This document shows, piece by piece, positions 24,505 through 37,380 of a stretch of 64,000 bases of DNA (its first letter is position 1; each line of letters opens with the position of its first letter). The stretch lies in the NCBI RefSeq assembly GCF_019925205.1, contig NC_083560.1, positions 69,329,266 to 69,393,265 of the forward strand. The letters are read 5' to 3'. The stretch is from Metopolophium dirhodum (lineage: Eukaryota > Arthropoda > Insecta > Hemiptera > Aphididae). The notes under the pieces are model-generated. The model saw only the letters and a list, made by a program, of their open reading frames with translations. It was not told the origin of the DNA and did not search any database. Position numbers and translations under genes: made by a program.

Positions 24505-25720
24505 CAAGGAATGGTATAATTCTGTGTGACAAGGACGAGAAGTGAGAAATTTCAGTCACGGGCAGTCGGATATTTTCGGCACGAGCTGCAGGCGAGGTCT
24601 GCAATTCGCCCCATTGCCCAAGACCGAAAATATAACCTTCTATACACTTATACTATTCTTTGTAACACCTCTGTTTCATATAGAACAGCATGGGATTAAG
24701 CCGCCTACCATCTATCTTACCAGCACCTCCAGAATATTGTACCTATATTTTAATCCGATCGGGACAGTAACCCTTCTGACCGCTGCATAGTGGATATTTC
24801 CACTTTCCCGCCCGCTGCGTAACTGGATTCTCACTTTACCGCCCGCCGCACACCGATCGGAAAAAAAGATATTTTGCTGTCCGCTGGACGGAAAGTGTTC
24901 AAACTGGCTGAAAGCTCCAACTGGCATCGAAAATTAAACTTTCTGTGCAGGTGTGATAAAATAGTATATTGTGTGGCGAGGGCGGGAAGTGAGCTATTTC
25001 AGTCGTGAGCTTCCCGCACGAGTCACACATACTATTTTTTGTCACGCCTCTGTGTTCATCAATCACGGCAAAGATAATGCAGGGATCTATGCAACAACTA
25101 GATTATTCTACAACAACAATATTTCATGAAAGAAACGATTTGGTTTTATTTATTTTAAGCGTCATACGTGGAGGTTATAATATGAATATATAAGATGTAG
25201 CCAAAAGTTTATGTTTTGTAATGACCGTGGTATATATTTCAGTGTCTGGTTGTGCAGGAGATACGCCAGCACTTTTGGGGATTTCCACTTTATCGACCGG
25301 CTTTATGGGGATTCCCACTTTACCGCCCGCTGGACGGAGAAAGTTAGCTTTCTAACGTTATCGACAACTAAACTTTCGGTGCAGGCGTGACATAATAGTA
25401 TATCGTGTGGCAAGGCCTTGGGAAATAAGCTATTTCAGTCGCGGGAGACAGCCACATTTTGCCCAAGACGGAAATTGCCTTCCCGCACGAGCCAGACATT
25501 CTATTTTTTTGTCTCGCCTCTTTGTTCATCGATCACGGAAAAGACACTGGTTGTGCAGGTGATATGTGCGCCCAGCACTTTTGCAGGGGATTTTCATTTT
25601 ACCATCCGACACTCGTGGGGAATTCCACTTTACCGCCAGCTGGATGGAAAAAGATCGCTTTCCAACTCTTCAACCGTCATCTAAAACTAGGCTTTCGGTG
25701 CCGGCGTAAAAAAAAATAAT
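24505..25720. repeat. complex tandem repeat, about 440-bp unit, three diverged copies
   Basis: Anchor sequences recur in the same order. TTCAGTC occurs at 24551, 24998 and 25434. The CACGAG...CCTCT-TTCAT block follows each. CCACTTTACCGCCCGCTGGACGG-like segments occur at about 24793-24891, 25309-25337 and 25622-25648, and CTTTC(G/T)GTGC at 24940, 25372 and 25692. Spacing is 447 then 436 bases; the third copy lacks roughly 110-125 bases internally. The CACTTTACCGCCC element is itself repeated within units. It is G+C-richer than its surroundings. Open frames through it are short and inconsistent between copies, arguing against a coding repeat. Confidence 0.75.
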
Positions 25721-27085
25721 ATATTCCATCTTAAGTGTTTGAAAATTTGGTTTCTCTCACGTGACGACTGTAATAGCCCACCGAGTGGTCACTTTTCGCG
25801 CGAAACGGTTTTCACGAGCAATTATTTATAGGCGTGTGGCGCAGCAGCAGCAGTATCAGTAGCGTTTTGTCGCCAAACATCCGCCCGACACCGCGGACGA
25901 CTATATAATATAATATACGCCGCGTATCGCACGAGTCATTATTATGCTTGAGAGGAAACCACACCCGTGTTTTTGTCTCCGTTTTAAAAACGTATGACAT
26001 GATGGTAAGTTTGTGTTCAGCAGTTCTAATTTATTTTGTATAGTTACCATAATATTATTATATTTTAATAGAGTGAATTGACCTATTATCAAGCTTAAAG
26101 GTAAACCCATTAACCGTGTTTTCGCATGGGGTTTTTACGATATTATTTTAATTTTTAACCGAGTTTTGAGTACATGCAAAATATTTTGTAAATAAAATTT
26201 CTCATGACTTCCTTAAAAAATTCAAATATATTATCGTAGGATACGCATGTGGAAAAACAGAAAATATGTTTTTACCTTTAAATTTAATATAATATTGATC
26301 AATTCACTATATTAAATTAAATAAATATCAATAATGCGGTTACTACACAAAATCGGAACTGCGCTGTACACAGATATTTGCCATGTCGTAGGCACGTCTG
26401 TGCGACGGAGACAACACATCACGCGCGCGGCGTCCTCTTAATATTGTAATAATATGTTATATTATTATTATTATTATTATTGATATTATATTATTATGTA
26501 TTGTACGGACGCATTGTGTCGACGTGCTGAAATATCATCTGATGATTATTCAGGCTTGACAAATGGCCGAGGAGCGAGTATAACAATATATATACGCACG
26601 ACGGACGGATTCATTGTGTGCGGTGGCGAGCATAATAACATGTTTACGGCACGTATTTCGCACCGGTGTCCGGTCGACGTTTTTGCTGGCATGCCGAGCG
26701 CGGCAGGGAATAGGAGTCGTCGTCGTCGTCGTCGGCCGACAATATAATTTCATCGTTGCCGAGTCGGCCGACCGTCCGCAGTGGCCGCGACGACGGTATA
26801 TATCCGACGGCATTTTAGTACGGCCGATATAATGATCTCGCGCTAACGACGACGATAACGTGAAAATCCGTTCCTGTGCGGTATTATTGTAGTATATGTG
26901 CGTGGCAAGCAGAATAATAATATTATTTATTATTATTATATAAATTCGAGAGTCGCAACACGGCGGCGGTGTTACTCTGCCCGGCGTCGAGTTTGCCGCC
27001 GCGGTATTGAAATAAACGCCGAAATCACACAAACCGCGCTGATAACTGATTAGTCCGTATAATTATAATATCATAGGTTGACCGA

Positions 27086-27095
27086 TGAGTCAGCA
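27086..27095. promoter_or_regulatory. TGAGTCAGCA, CNC/Maf-type site
   Basis: Exact match to the antioxidant-response-type motif TGA(C/G)TCAGCA bound by CNC-bZIP/small Maf dimers in animals. It lies in an island near the CT-rich tract. One short motif alone is weak evidence of function. Confidence 0.2.
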
Positions 27096-27176
27096 CTGCC
27101 GCAGCGTTACTGACGTCCGACGAACACACACGTAATATCTTGGAAAAATAACGTAGTTTTCAAAACGTCGTTACTC

Positions 27177-27245
27177 TCTGTCTATCTCTCTCACTCTATC
27201 TATCTCTCTATCCCTATCTCTCCCCCTCTCCCCCTCTCCCCTCTC
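27177..27245. repeat. CT-rich tract
   Basis: Imperfect CTCT/TATC/CCCCT array, GAGA-like on the minus strand. Confidence 0.7.
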
Positions 27246-27479
27246 CGAGTGTGTTTCATTTACGGTTTTCGTGCCGATATCGTTATATTTCCACGTAAAC
27301 CGTATGTTGCCTAATTTTTATGGTTTCTGGGGCGTATCACGTTATTTTTTTTCCGACGCCCGATAGTGCGCGTATACCGTATAAAAATTTCAGAATTTTA
27401 TGACGGTCAGTGCGTGCGTTTTATGTAGGTATCCACGGCCAAGGTCCGAGGTATACCCGGGGCAGGCGTCGTGTGTGAA

Positions 27480-30400
27480 AATTATTATTATCATTATTAT
27501 TATTTATGTATAAATTATGCATAATAATATTATGTAGATGTTTTTATAAATATAGATCTCAACTAATCGATCAATACACGTTTCTGTTTTCGTTCGTATA
27601 CGTCCTTATTATTATATCTCTCCTTAGTGTAAATGTAAATGCGACGTCTACCACAACTTACACAATATACGTCTTGTTATGTGCGCGTAAATTGTCCTAT
27701 ATATTTTGCCCAAGTTCGTAAATTATTTAATTGTTTTTTACAAACCGAAAATATTAGCAATGTTGGATAGTTTTATTTATTTATCTTTGTACAATTATCG
27801 GGTTGAGCATTTACTGACACGTCGTGGTTTCAATAAACAATAATTAACCAAAAACGGGGACATGTGTCACACATACGCATGACGGGACTAATCTATACTT
27901 GGAGTGACCGTGTCAGTAATCGGTGTGTATAGGATGTATTTTGTCATATTGAATGTGATAGCAATTATCATTTTATCCTATAAAAATGGTTTTATATGCA
28001 GCAATATTATTGCAGTTTACAGCGATTCTTGTTAGAGTTAAATAATGCTAATGCATAGTTCATAATATTTATAATAAGACAACAAGTTTACAAGTATTGA
28101 AGTATGCCTATCTGGTATTTATAAATCAACACATTTAAGTTCTCAATAAGAATGAACGGTTAGCCGCTTGTAACTTCTGAAGTACTTAAAGTTGTATTAC
28201 AGTATACATTAGTGAGCGAAAGTAATATTATTTAAATATTATTATTACGCATTATTGAAAAACAAGTAATAAGTAATAACTAATTCGTTGGGTTCAATAA
28301 TGTTAGTTAATATATAAATATTAATTTTCAACTTCAATAATTTTTATATAAATTCCTGGAAAAGATTCTAACTTAAATTTAAAGTAAAATAGTTTTGAAA
28401 GTTAAGGAATATTTTTTTTTAACTGGAAATTAAATCGTTAGAGTTTGTAAATATCGGACACCATATCCCATCATAACGTTTGTAGTTGTAAACTTGTAAG
28501 TGATTTCAATATTATAGATACTTTTGAAAGATTATTTTGATTGCTGGTTGTTTTTTCCTAAATTAAAAGTTTATTTGTTTCAATGGTTGTATTAAAAGAC
28601 GCGCAATAAAGATCATTATCAAACCAAACGTTATAATTTGGTATTTGTTGTTGACGCGTTTTATGTAGTTGTAAGAGCTAATACGATAATTAATATTAAA
28701 CCATACTTATATATAGAGTAAAATGTAAAAGTTATAAGAGTATAATAGTGATATAAAAGCTATTTTGTTTAAGAGTCTTTTGTGCCTGAATTACGAAATG
28801 TATGGATTGTTTTTTTAATGGACCAAAAGTCCAAAGCTAAACTGCATTTAAGACTAGTATATAAAATTTGTCAGGTCTTATTAGCTATTTATAATGTTTG
28901 TTACTTTACCTACCTTATTTAAATAAGTGAGTACACGACATCTAATGACTGATAATTGGTACCTATTTGGTATTTGGTAATCAGAACTTATGCACAAACT
29001 TGGTACTCCATGTATAGATAAAGCAACGGAAAGATCATCCGGTGATCTACAAACAGGAAACAAACGACACGTGCGATAAAAAAAATATATAATGTATAGG
29101 TGCTCATCGTCTTTTGGGGGAATTGGTTTAAAGTATTTGTTGATATAATTCTGAATAGACATATATAGGTAGGTCGTCAAATATATGACGTGGATCCAAA
29201 ATTAATATACCTACTCACCGCTCAGAGTTTGTAGTAGGTATATATAGAATGGTAAGAAATCCTATTAAGTCTTTGAAACATTCCCTTGCTGAATAAACAA
29301 ATACATACGTATACGTCTGTGTATGTATCTGTATTGTGAATAATACTTATTCAGTATTCCGAAAACGTGACTTTTAAAAAATTTAAAACATAAATAGTGC
29401 ACTTTAACATTCGGTCTTTAACATTCTTTCCTTGCCGATCATTTATAAAAAAAAAAAAATCTGTATTTAAAGTACACAACATTAACATTATTTAGCCGAA
29501 TCGGTCAACTTTTGAGACGGCAAGCAAATCGAAAATGTAATATGACGTTCGGCATATATATTACAGTTAGTATTTACTAGGTACCTATATGCGCAATGCG
29601 CATTATATAGGTAATATACATATACGCTCATAATATTATGTGCGACTCCCTATATTATTATCCATTTCAGTGAAACGAGCGTAGTATTCATTAAGTTCAA
29701 ATAATTTATGTTAAAGGGACACTTTTTTTTTTCGAACAGGTACCAGACCCGTCCCAATTACTATGCAGGACCGATTAACGTTTTAAGTGTAGTAGAATGG
29801 GGTTTTATGTAGATGGAAAAATATAAAATTAACAGTTGGAAACATTTTAAACGCCAGCAATGAATTATAATTTCATTAGATTTAATATTTTTATTCCTGC
29901 AACAGCGGTGCAGTGAAAAAAATTAAATTTGTTCCGACGGTAAATTTATTTATGTATAATTATACAATTGATTACAAAGTTTTTATCAACTGTTAATTAA
30001 TGTTTGTGTTATAAATTATACACTTAATAAAATAAAACGTCGAGGTGCGTTTAAACCAAATGATAGGGGGGGGGGGAGAAGGTATATAATGTCATTGAGT
30101 GTGACAATTCCAATATTAACAATCTAGTTTAAGTTTATTTTACACCAATGAGCTATAGTTTTTCGACTTTTAATATTTTATTACACTATATTATGTAGCT
30201 ATTACTATTCTACAATAATGTCTACGTGTCTACGTGTAAAGATATCTCAGAGATTAAACACTTACTTTTAGTACCATTAAGTATTGTTTAGTCTTCATTT
30301 TTATTGTGATTATTTCTGTAAGTACTTTAATCCGTATTAGAGCTTAACAATCGTTTTTAATTTACTTATACTTAAAACGTCTTCAGAACTTTGCGTAGTA

Positions 30401-31500
30401 ATAATTGTTTTTGAATTTTGTTTATTATTACTTTCATACCCACGTATTATATAATAGTATATTATAAATTTATAACCATGTAAGTATGTGCGTATCAAAA
30501 TATAGTTTACTACATACTGTTAACAGTAGTTTTAAAATAAAATATTTTGGTATAGGTATATATATATATTTAAAATGCATTTATGCGAAGTATTTTATTA
30601 TTAAACTTAAAAGTCTATTATAACTTTTGAAGCGAGTTAATTATGTGTTATAATATATTCTAAAAGTTTAAAGTATACTATATATATTGTGGGAAAAAGC
30701 AGTTGAAATATTTTTAAAATTAAAATGTTTTAAACTGTGAATAAAATACGTTAAATAAAGTGACGTACCGTAAAATAAAATCAATTGATCAATTGCTCGC
30801 ATCATTAAGAAAAAATCAATCAACTTATAAAAAATAATTTATTGATAAATTCATACTGTCTATATAATTAAAACAAAATATTTAGATATATTGTCAAAGA
30901 AATGGTTTATACTTTATTGAGGTTTAATACAACAGCCAATAGTGCTAATGATTAAAGCTCAACCAACGAGCAATAAACCGTTGATAGAACTTTTCAATTT
31001 TATAACTTAAGTCGTGACATGGTTTTTGATTTCCTTTGTGAATTTGCTCAAATTATCAAATTATCTTTAAGTTTGAATCCATTATTGATTTTATATTTTC
31101 TTCATGTGATATTATTTTATACTTTGCTTTGTTACTACTTATTTTACTATCTATTTATCTTATAAAATCCATTAAGAGTTTGTTATAATTTATAAGTTTG
31201 CTGAGGGACTTACAAAATATATTAAATACCTTTCTGGTGGAGTTATAATAATTCAAATAAACACCATGTTTTTTTCTGATATTTAAAAAATATGTTTGTA
31301 TAATATTATTAACACAAAGAACACGTGAGCCAAGACCACATCATATTTACATAATATGATGGATAAAAGATTTTTAACGTGTCGTGTACAAGTGTGAATC
31401 TTGAATATCTTACTCATCCAAGTCCGATAGCTTACTTATTTATTTATTGCTATGATATAAAATAATAATAGTATTAAACTGAATTAATATTATACTACAG
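27480..31500. other. A+T-rich DNA, no gene seen
   Basis: No coding, RNA or mobile feature could be supported. There is a run of about ten G at 30066-30075. Open frames are composition artefacts. Confidence 0.5.
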
Positions 31501-31527
31501 CTAATTAATCATAATTCATAATTATTT

Positions 31528-31710
31528 TTAACATGAATAAACATTTATATACTTTATTAACAAACAACATATTTTTTTATGATTAAGATCTAATGATTCT
31601 AGCCGGGCCACTGTCTCTGGGGTTACTTTGATGAAGACTCCCAGATGAACATCATATCCAGTCAACAGTCCAATATAATTAAGTGCTGCATCTTCGCAGG
31701 TCACTTTAAA
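31528..31710 (-). CDS. unrecognised coding-like exon or pseudogene fragment
   Basis: A 60-codon open frame without ATG, ending at TAA (31528-31530), in a patch of higher G+C content than its surroundings. The residues look like a folded protein (for example TCEDAALNYIGLLTGYD and KVTPETVARLESLDL) rather than composition noise. Its upstream edge is preceded by TTGTAG, a possible 3' splice site. An alternative reading is that the protein continues upstream in another frame (about 31711-31800) after a frameshift, with stops, which would make it a pseudogene. I do not recognise the family. The opposite strand is also open for about 60 codons, which lowers certainty. Confidence 0.3.
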   Translation of the reverse strand, partial: FKVTCEDAALNYIGLLTGYDVHLGVFIKVTPETVARLESLDLNHKKICCLLIKYINVYSC

Positions 31711-32376
31711 CTACAATTTCCGTTTCACCCTCCTATTGTCCTGTGCGTACTGCGTATGCATATTATGTGGTTGAGTCTGACCAAAGTTTTCCTCCGATAG
31801 TTATTTGAGTCTACCTATTTGGTTAGGAAAAAAACCACCTGTATATACTCTGATTAATGGAAGACCAATCAAAAATAATTATTTTAAAATTTAAATCGTC
31901 AGTTAATTTTGAATTTTTCAGTCTGGGTACACAAAAAACGAGTGTGAGTGAAGTTTTTAGAATATGATATTCTATTTACACGTCATATTCAGGCATTTCT
32001 GTTTATTATTTTCTCCAACACCAAAAGCAGGGGTGGTTACATGATGGCAAGGACATAATAATTTAAAATACCTACCTATCGCCTAGCAGCAGGACGAGGT
32101 CGGTGAACAATTAATTTTCAACACCTCCGGCGCGTGTTTGTAACAGTACCTATACCCATAGTCTATATATAAATAAATTATATATCTGAGCGTGTGCCTT
32201 TAGATATATATAGGTGCAAATTATCGTATAGACGTATCAGTGCATATTATTGGCTCGTCTTGCAACGCATTGTCTATAGTATATTAGTATATTATTATAG
32301 AGTGACACACATACTATAGCGCCGTCGCCGCTGTTTCATCTCCCTCCTACCTCCACCGGTTACGATCACGACGGCG

Positions 32377-32431
32377 ATGGCCATGAATAGTATACGGCCG
32401 GGTCTGAGTGATGGACGGCACAGTCGGACAG
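32377..32431 (+). CDS. possible initial coding exon of a small gene
   Basis: A small G+C-rich patch (about 32310-32440) contains GGCGATGGCC, a good translation-start context. The ATG opens an 18-codon frame (start MAMNSIRPGLSD) that reaches CAG|GTACAG, a plausible splice donor leaving one base of the next codon. The downstream open patch at 32941 begins after TGATGTAG with a matching phase. Without splicing the frame ends 23 codons later. The phase match has a one-in-three chance of being accidental. Confidence 0.2.
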
Positions 32432-32940
32432 GTACAGAGAGACATCATTTGATGTTTAGACTGTATTTTGACGTCTTGTTTGAGTGCTATGCATTTAAAT
32501 AGTTAACACATACACGTAGTATAGTAAAATAATATATTCTACATTTCTACCCACAGCGACGTGTGCGACGACAGTCAATAATATGTCCATTGCATCGTCG
32601 AAATTGTCACATATCGCGACGTTTTTGTTGTATACCTACATATTATTTTATGTAAATATAACAATAATTTTTAATTTCTCATTTTATACACTACGCTCAG
32701 TAACGATGAAACGCGGATGTACCTAACAATATTCGAACTAATCCATACATATATAATGTAGATACTATGTATGATATATGTGTAGTATAAGTGACATAGC
32801 GTGTACCTATGTATTGTTTATTTTTATGTGTACATAGAGAGATTATAAATAACATTTTAAAAAAACGTATCAATTGTTACCGAATTTAGTGCGTATTGTA
32901 ATATATAGTATATTATATATACCGATTATATGTGATGTAG

Positions 32941-33056
32941 ATTCAACTATTCAAGAATCATGGATTAAATCTCGGAATAAAGAATGTCAATATTGTCATT
33001 TGTCAACATGCGATCGAACTTGTGCATATTATTGTACTACTAATATGCCTACATAG
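32941..33056 (+). CDS. possible Cys-rich terminal exon
   Basis: Open frame ending in TAG that encodes five cysteines spaced C-x2-C-x4-C-x3-C-x3-C near its C-terminus (within ECQYCHLSTCDRTCAYYC), with an acceptor-like AG at 32939-32940. Such spacing suits a small disulfide-rich secreted peptide, but I match it to no family. The same frame stays open upstream to 32874 through TA-rich DNA encoding a hydrophobic stretch that could mimic a signal peptide, though no ATG is present. Joined in phase to 32377-32431 it would give about 56 residues and no signal peptide. Confidence 0.2.
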
Positions 33057-33143
33057 TATATTATATTATTTATAAAAAAGTTATATATATTATATATATA
33101 TTGTTATAACTTAATATAAATATTATATTATTATTTATTACAG

Positions 33144-33320
33144 TTAAATTTCTAAGTGGAACAGATTTACTATGATTTGTATTTTCTTGTGTCTGTTATC
33201 ATAACGTTCTGGAGCAGAAGATTTACTCCAATCTTCCACATTGAGGGTAGCAAATTTGTTCTGGTGACTATTTGGTACATTGAGGGGTCGAAAATTGAAA
33301 ATTAAATTCCCAGCATTATG
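33144..33320 (-). CDS. unrecognised coding-like fragment
   Basis: A 58-codon open frame without ATG, ending at TAA (33144-33146). Residues such as NKFATLNVEDWSKSSAPERY and NRHKKIQI look protein-like. A GTAAAT donor (exon end at 33171) would leave phase 0, matching the possible acceptor of the frame at 31710, so the two could be consecutive exons of one minus-strand gene with an intron of about 1.46 kb. Against this, the plus strand is also open here for about 50 codons and two ACATTGAGGG segments form a short imperfect repeat. Confidence 0.2.
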   Translation of the reverse strand, partial: HNAGNLIFNFRPLNVPNSHQNKFATLNVEDWSKSSAPERYDNRHKKIQIIVNLFHLEI

Positions 33321-33339
33321 TCAAATAATCGAGTTAAAC

Positions 33340-34012
33340 TAATGTACGATGTATATAATACAAACGTTTTAAATCGTTGTAGGTAGTATTTTGATTTTTG
33401 GTTAAAATTCAGAAAACAATTATCTTAGAGTTTTGAAGTTCTCAACGAATACTTATACTATTATTTTCAAAATACTTAAGTAATTTTCCAAATACTATAG
33501 ACATTTATAATGTACAACTTTTTTAATATTTTTTTTAAAATGTTTGCTGATAATTTATTATATTAATATTTTTGTTGTTTGAATAATTATTCATAATCAA
33601 TGATATTGGTAATAACTAATAGACCATTTCTGTCCGTAATGAATTCCAGCAATTATTAATATTAGATTCAAAGTAGAGGTGTATTGGTGGACACTGCACA
33701 TACATTTTATCATCCTATCAGCAAAGTTATTTTGATACCAACAGAAAATGTCGACGTCTATATCAATTTTGGGAAGATAAAATAATTTTTCGGTAATTGT
33801 TAATTAGTATGAAATAAATATATTGTTTTGTAATATTAATTCCAATTATTTCCAATCTTTTTTTCAGTAATTCGTCATTTCTTCGAATACCGATCAAATT
33901 TAATAACTATAAAGATAATTTATTATTATTTTCTTTATACAATGTTTATTTAAATCTAGATACACTAATGTGTTTTCGGGGAAAAAAAATTGCAAGAGTC
34001 TCGTATAGTGTT
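33340..34012. other. A+T-rich DNA, no gene seen
   Basis: Nothing supportable between the coding-like patches and the minisatellite. Confidence 0.5.
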
Positions 34013-34262
34013 GGTCTTGTTTTGGTCTTGGTCTTGCTGGTACCAGTACCATCTTGATCTTGGTCTTGCTAGTACCAGTACCATCTTAAACTTGGTCTTG
34101 CTAGTACCAGTACCATCTTGATCTTGGTCTTGCTAGTACCAGTACCATCTTGATCTTGGTCTTGCTAGTACCAGTACTATCTTGATCTTGCTAGTACCAG
34201 TACCATCTTGGTCTTGGTCTTACTATAGTACCATTACTCCCTGGTCTTGGTCTTGGTATTGT
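34013..34262. repeat. 32-bp minisatellite
   Basis: Tandem units of CTTGCTAGTACCAGTACC plus ATCTTGATCTTGGT start at 34033, 34065, 34097, 34129, 34161, 34187 and 34219. The fifth unit lacks six bases and the last is diverged. Each unit contains the near-palindrome GTACCAGTACC and several TCTTGG steps, so the unit probably arose from shorter TCTTGG and GTACC repeats. No continuous credible frame runs through it. Confidence 0.9.
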
Positions 34263-34269
34263 AGCAAGA

Positions 34270-36860
34270 GTTTTGAGAGACCACAAGACCCAGATCAATA
34301 CATTTTGATCATCACTATCCGGAACTTGATGTCCTAAAAATCTTTGAAAAATGCACACAAACAATTTTTAAAATGACTTATAAACATTGAAAAATACCAA
34401 AAATTACTTGAACATATTCAAAAATGTACTTTTCACAAAATGTATGTTTTATACAATTCGTGTATCATAAATCATAATTATTACACAGGGGCTAGCTCAA
34501 TGTTTACTCTCAAAGGAGCCATCAAAAGTATTTTTTGCTTTTTTAATAAGTTGATCGACTTTTGGGAAATTTTTTCTGATTGACAGGACCTAAAATAGTA
34601 TATACTTATAGTTAATTACATAATCGTAGATTGTGACAACAGACGATAAAGATAATCGACAAGCTAATGGAAACTGAATGTGTTACAACAAAATGTAACT
34701 TTCAACAAGAAAAATACAAAATAAAAGTACAAAATAAATTAAATGCACCAAAAATACTAAAAAATGACCGTAAAGCAATTAATTCCCTAAAAATGCAAAA
34801 AATGCAAAATAAAAATTGTATCATTAAATTCTATATATTCTATGAATCAAATTGCTGTAAAGACGAGCCTCGAATGTATTTGAAAAAAGGAATGCAAATG
34901 CATCAAGTTCTAGGCCCTACATAATATAATCTAACCTTAGAAATTAGAATTAGATTCCTCTACATCTGTCTCATCCTCAATCAGAATCGTTTTTCGTACT
35001 CGTACAATTATATAGGTATCATAAACTCAAATTTAACACATCCATTAGGTATATTTTACAGTGACCTATAAGTACTTAATTACGTGATATGTATACTTGA
35101 AACCTAAATATAGTAGGTTTACACTATATAGCAGAAATGAGTTCCCTTGCTGTTTTTTTTTTTTTAATTTGAAACGTTTGACGGGCGACGATAACGCAAT
35201 ATTAATTAGTTGGAGTTCACTGGCTTTTGATAAAGCTACATATAGTCTGTGTGAAAACGAAGAGAAGAGTGTATTATATATTTTAATAATATGATGACAT
35301 ACAATTATTGGTAAATGTCGCTATATAGAGTAATTATTATCAAACGTCCCTTGTGTTGGATGGAATTTAAACTAGCTGTAGGGTAAAATTTCACCATTAC
35401 AATTTAGTGTATAATATAGTATCCCTGCACGCCTCGCTACAGCTGCAGGTTGGTTACCTATAATAATAATAATAATAATTCGAACTCGATTCATTTTCTC
35501 CCTTACCGGCGAGGCGGCGCGTTATCTCGTTAAAACATTCGCAAATAAAACACCGCACTATTACTTAATTATTAATATTTAATATAGATTGAAGATAAAA
35601 GATATAATGCTCACAGTGCTACACGTATAGCCTTACAAAATATGTCGAACGGTATAGTGAAAAAATACGTTTTTTATATTATCTAATATAATAGACAATA
35701 CTTAGATGTAGTGAAATAACAGATAGGTAATAGTACGCTACTATATTAGAATTACTATTACTATTTAGTAGGTATTATAGTTCCATTACATTTAAATATT
35801 ATATATTATATAAGATAATATTAAAAATGTATTCTTAGGTTCAGGTAGATAATAATAGACAATAAATAGCTTAAATTAAAGTTGAGAGCACTAGCTGCAG
35901 CAGTGTATTATAATATGCTGTACCTTTATAGTAGAATTGGTACATTCTGTCCCACTAGGACATATATTTAATATATTAAGAGTTAAGTCTTATAATGTCA
36001 GATATATCAATATTTTTTGTTTTTTGATATTTTAATGTTTAAAATTTCATTGATTTGATTTTTTTAATTTCTCCTATTTTTGATACTTCAATACTTTTAT
36101 ATTTTCAATAAATATAACATAGGTAAAAAATTACACTTTTTCAGTTATATATTATATAATAAACGTATATTATTTTAATTGTCAATACTTTGATCATTCG
36201 ATATTTTCAAACAATCGGTAAGTACCTATACTTATACCGAAACATTGCATTTTTTTCGGTTTACCACTTAACCAGTATTTCGATGACATATTGGTACCGG
36301 GTACATCCATATTACAGTAATAACTGTGGTCTGTAGTATAATATTATATTAGTATCGTAACTCGTAATAAGTAGGAGTAGAATCAGTATAGTAGTTGTAT
36401 AATAGTAATAGAAGTAGAAGTAGTAGAAGTAGAAGAAAAGTTAATTATTTCCGCGACACCTTAACCTGCGAATTTCTTGTCCAAAACGTTATATTCAACT
36501 GCAAACAATAAAGTTGTTGTTGGACATCAAAGAGACCGCATCGTCATTAATTAAGAAATATAATAATAATAAAATGTTGTGGCGCGTGAAAGGACATAAT
36601 CTTCTGCAGCGGCGGTCCTGAGTTATATATTATTATAAGTACCTACATACAGCGTTGTCACAATTATGAGTATATTAAACATGGTGTAATAGTAATAATA
36701 ACAAATTTATTATTATTTATAATATTATTATTAAAAATGATATCAAAAGAAATCGTTTACAAGCCGTTTTTCCGATCAAACACGTGACACGCAAGCTGGT
36801 GAGTGGAGTTATGAATCGCAAGTATGACTTTTAGAGTTGTTTTGTTAGAAAAGTATATAA
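34270..36860. other. A+T-rich DNA, no gene seen
   Basis: Short Lys/Asn/Ile-rich frames (34667-34924 and 35097-35294, +) are best explained by A+T composition. A few AAT and GTAGAA microsatellite-like runs occur (35462-35480 and 36405-36435). Confidence 0.5.
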
Positions 36861-36879
36861 TTGAACATTTTTGAATTCC

Positions 36880-37380
36880 TGGTCAAGAACACACGCACCA
36901 TATACCGCCAGCGATCGTCGCTCGAGAGAATCGCGATCGCTTGTCCGCGGGACGCGCATGTGCAATCGATGCGCTCGCCGTGTTACGTCATTTCGTTTCC
37001 GTTCATACACACACGATTATATACGCATGTACGCATATACACATCGTTTATTGTGAACAACAAAGCGGCAACTGCGTTTTAGAACCGCAGGGAAAAAAAT
37101 GTTTAAAAAAGTTTAGACGATAAAATCGCAAAATCGTATAATAATCTCGCAGGTTTTTTTTTTCGATCGCCGCTCTCGACGACGACGACGAATGTCGAAT
37201 ATTATTCCTTCAAACGATTCATATATACCTACGTTAGCCCCGACCGCAGACGAGGTCAAGAGCAAAAATCGCTTCGACGAGGATGTCCATTATATTGTGT
37301 ACAGATATATACCTATATTATACAGACGCCCTCCGCCCCTCCTATATATTATAACGCCAACTTTGCTGTGCATATAGCCT
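36880..37380. other. small CpG-rich island with weak open frames
   Basis: Includes a + frame at 37192-37377 starting at a true ATG (MSNIIPSNDSYIPTLAPTAD...) whose first about 35 codons are balanced and acidic/basic, then degrade into TA-encoded residues; an early exon is possible but unsupported. Overlapping + frames at 36861-37123 lack good starts. CGA run at 37179-37191. Confidence 0.3.

Larger units (their letters stand above)
26340..27450. other. small CpG-rich island
   Basis: Mixed CpG-rich DNA with ATT and CGT runs and a long CT-rich tract (27177-27245; GA on the minus strand). A 160-codon minus frame (26550-27032) is interrupted by Thr and Ile/Tyr runs and overlaps plus frames, so it is not called. 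Confidence 0.45.
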
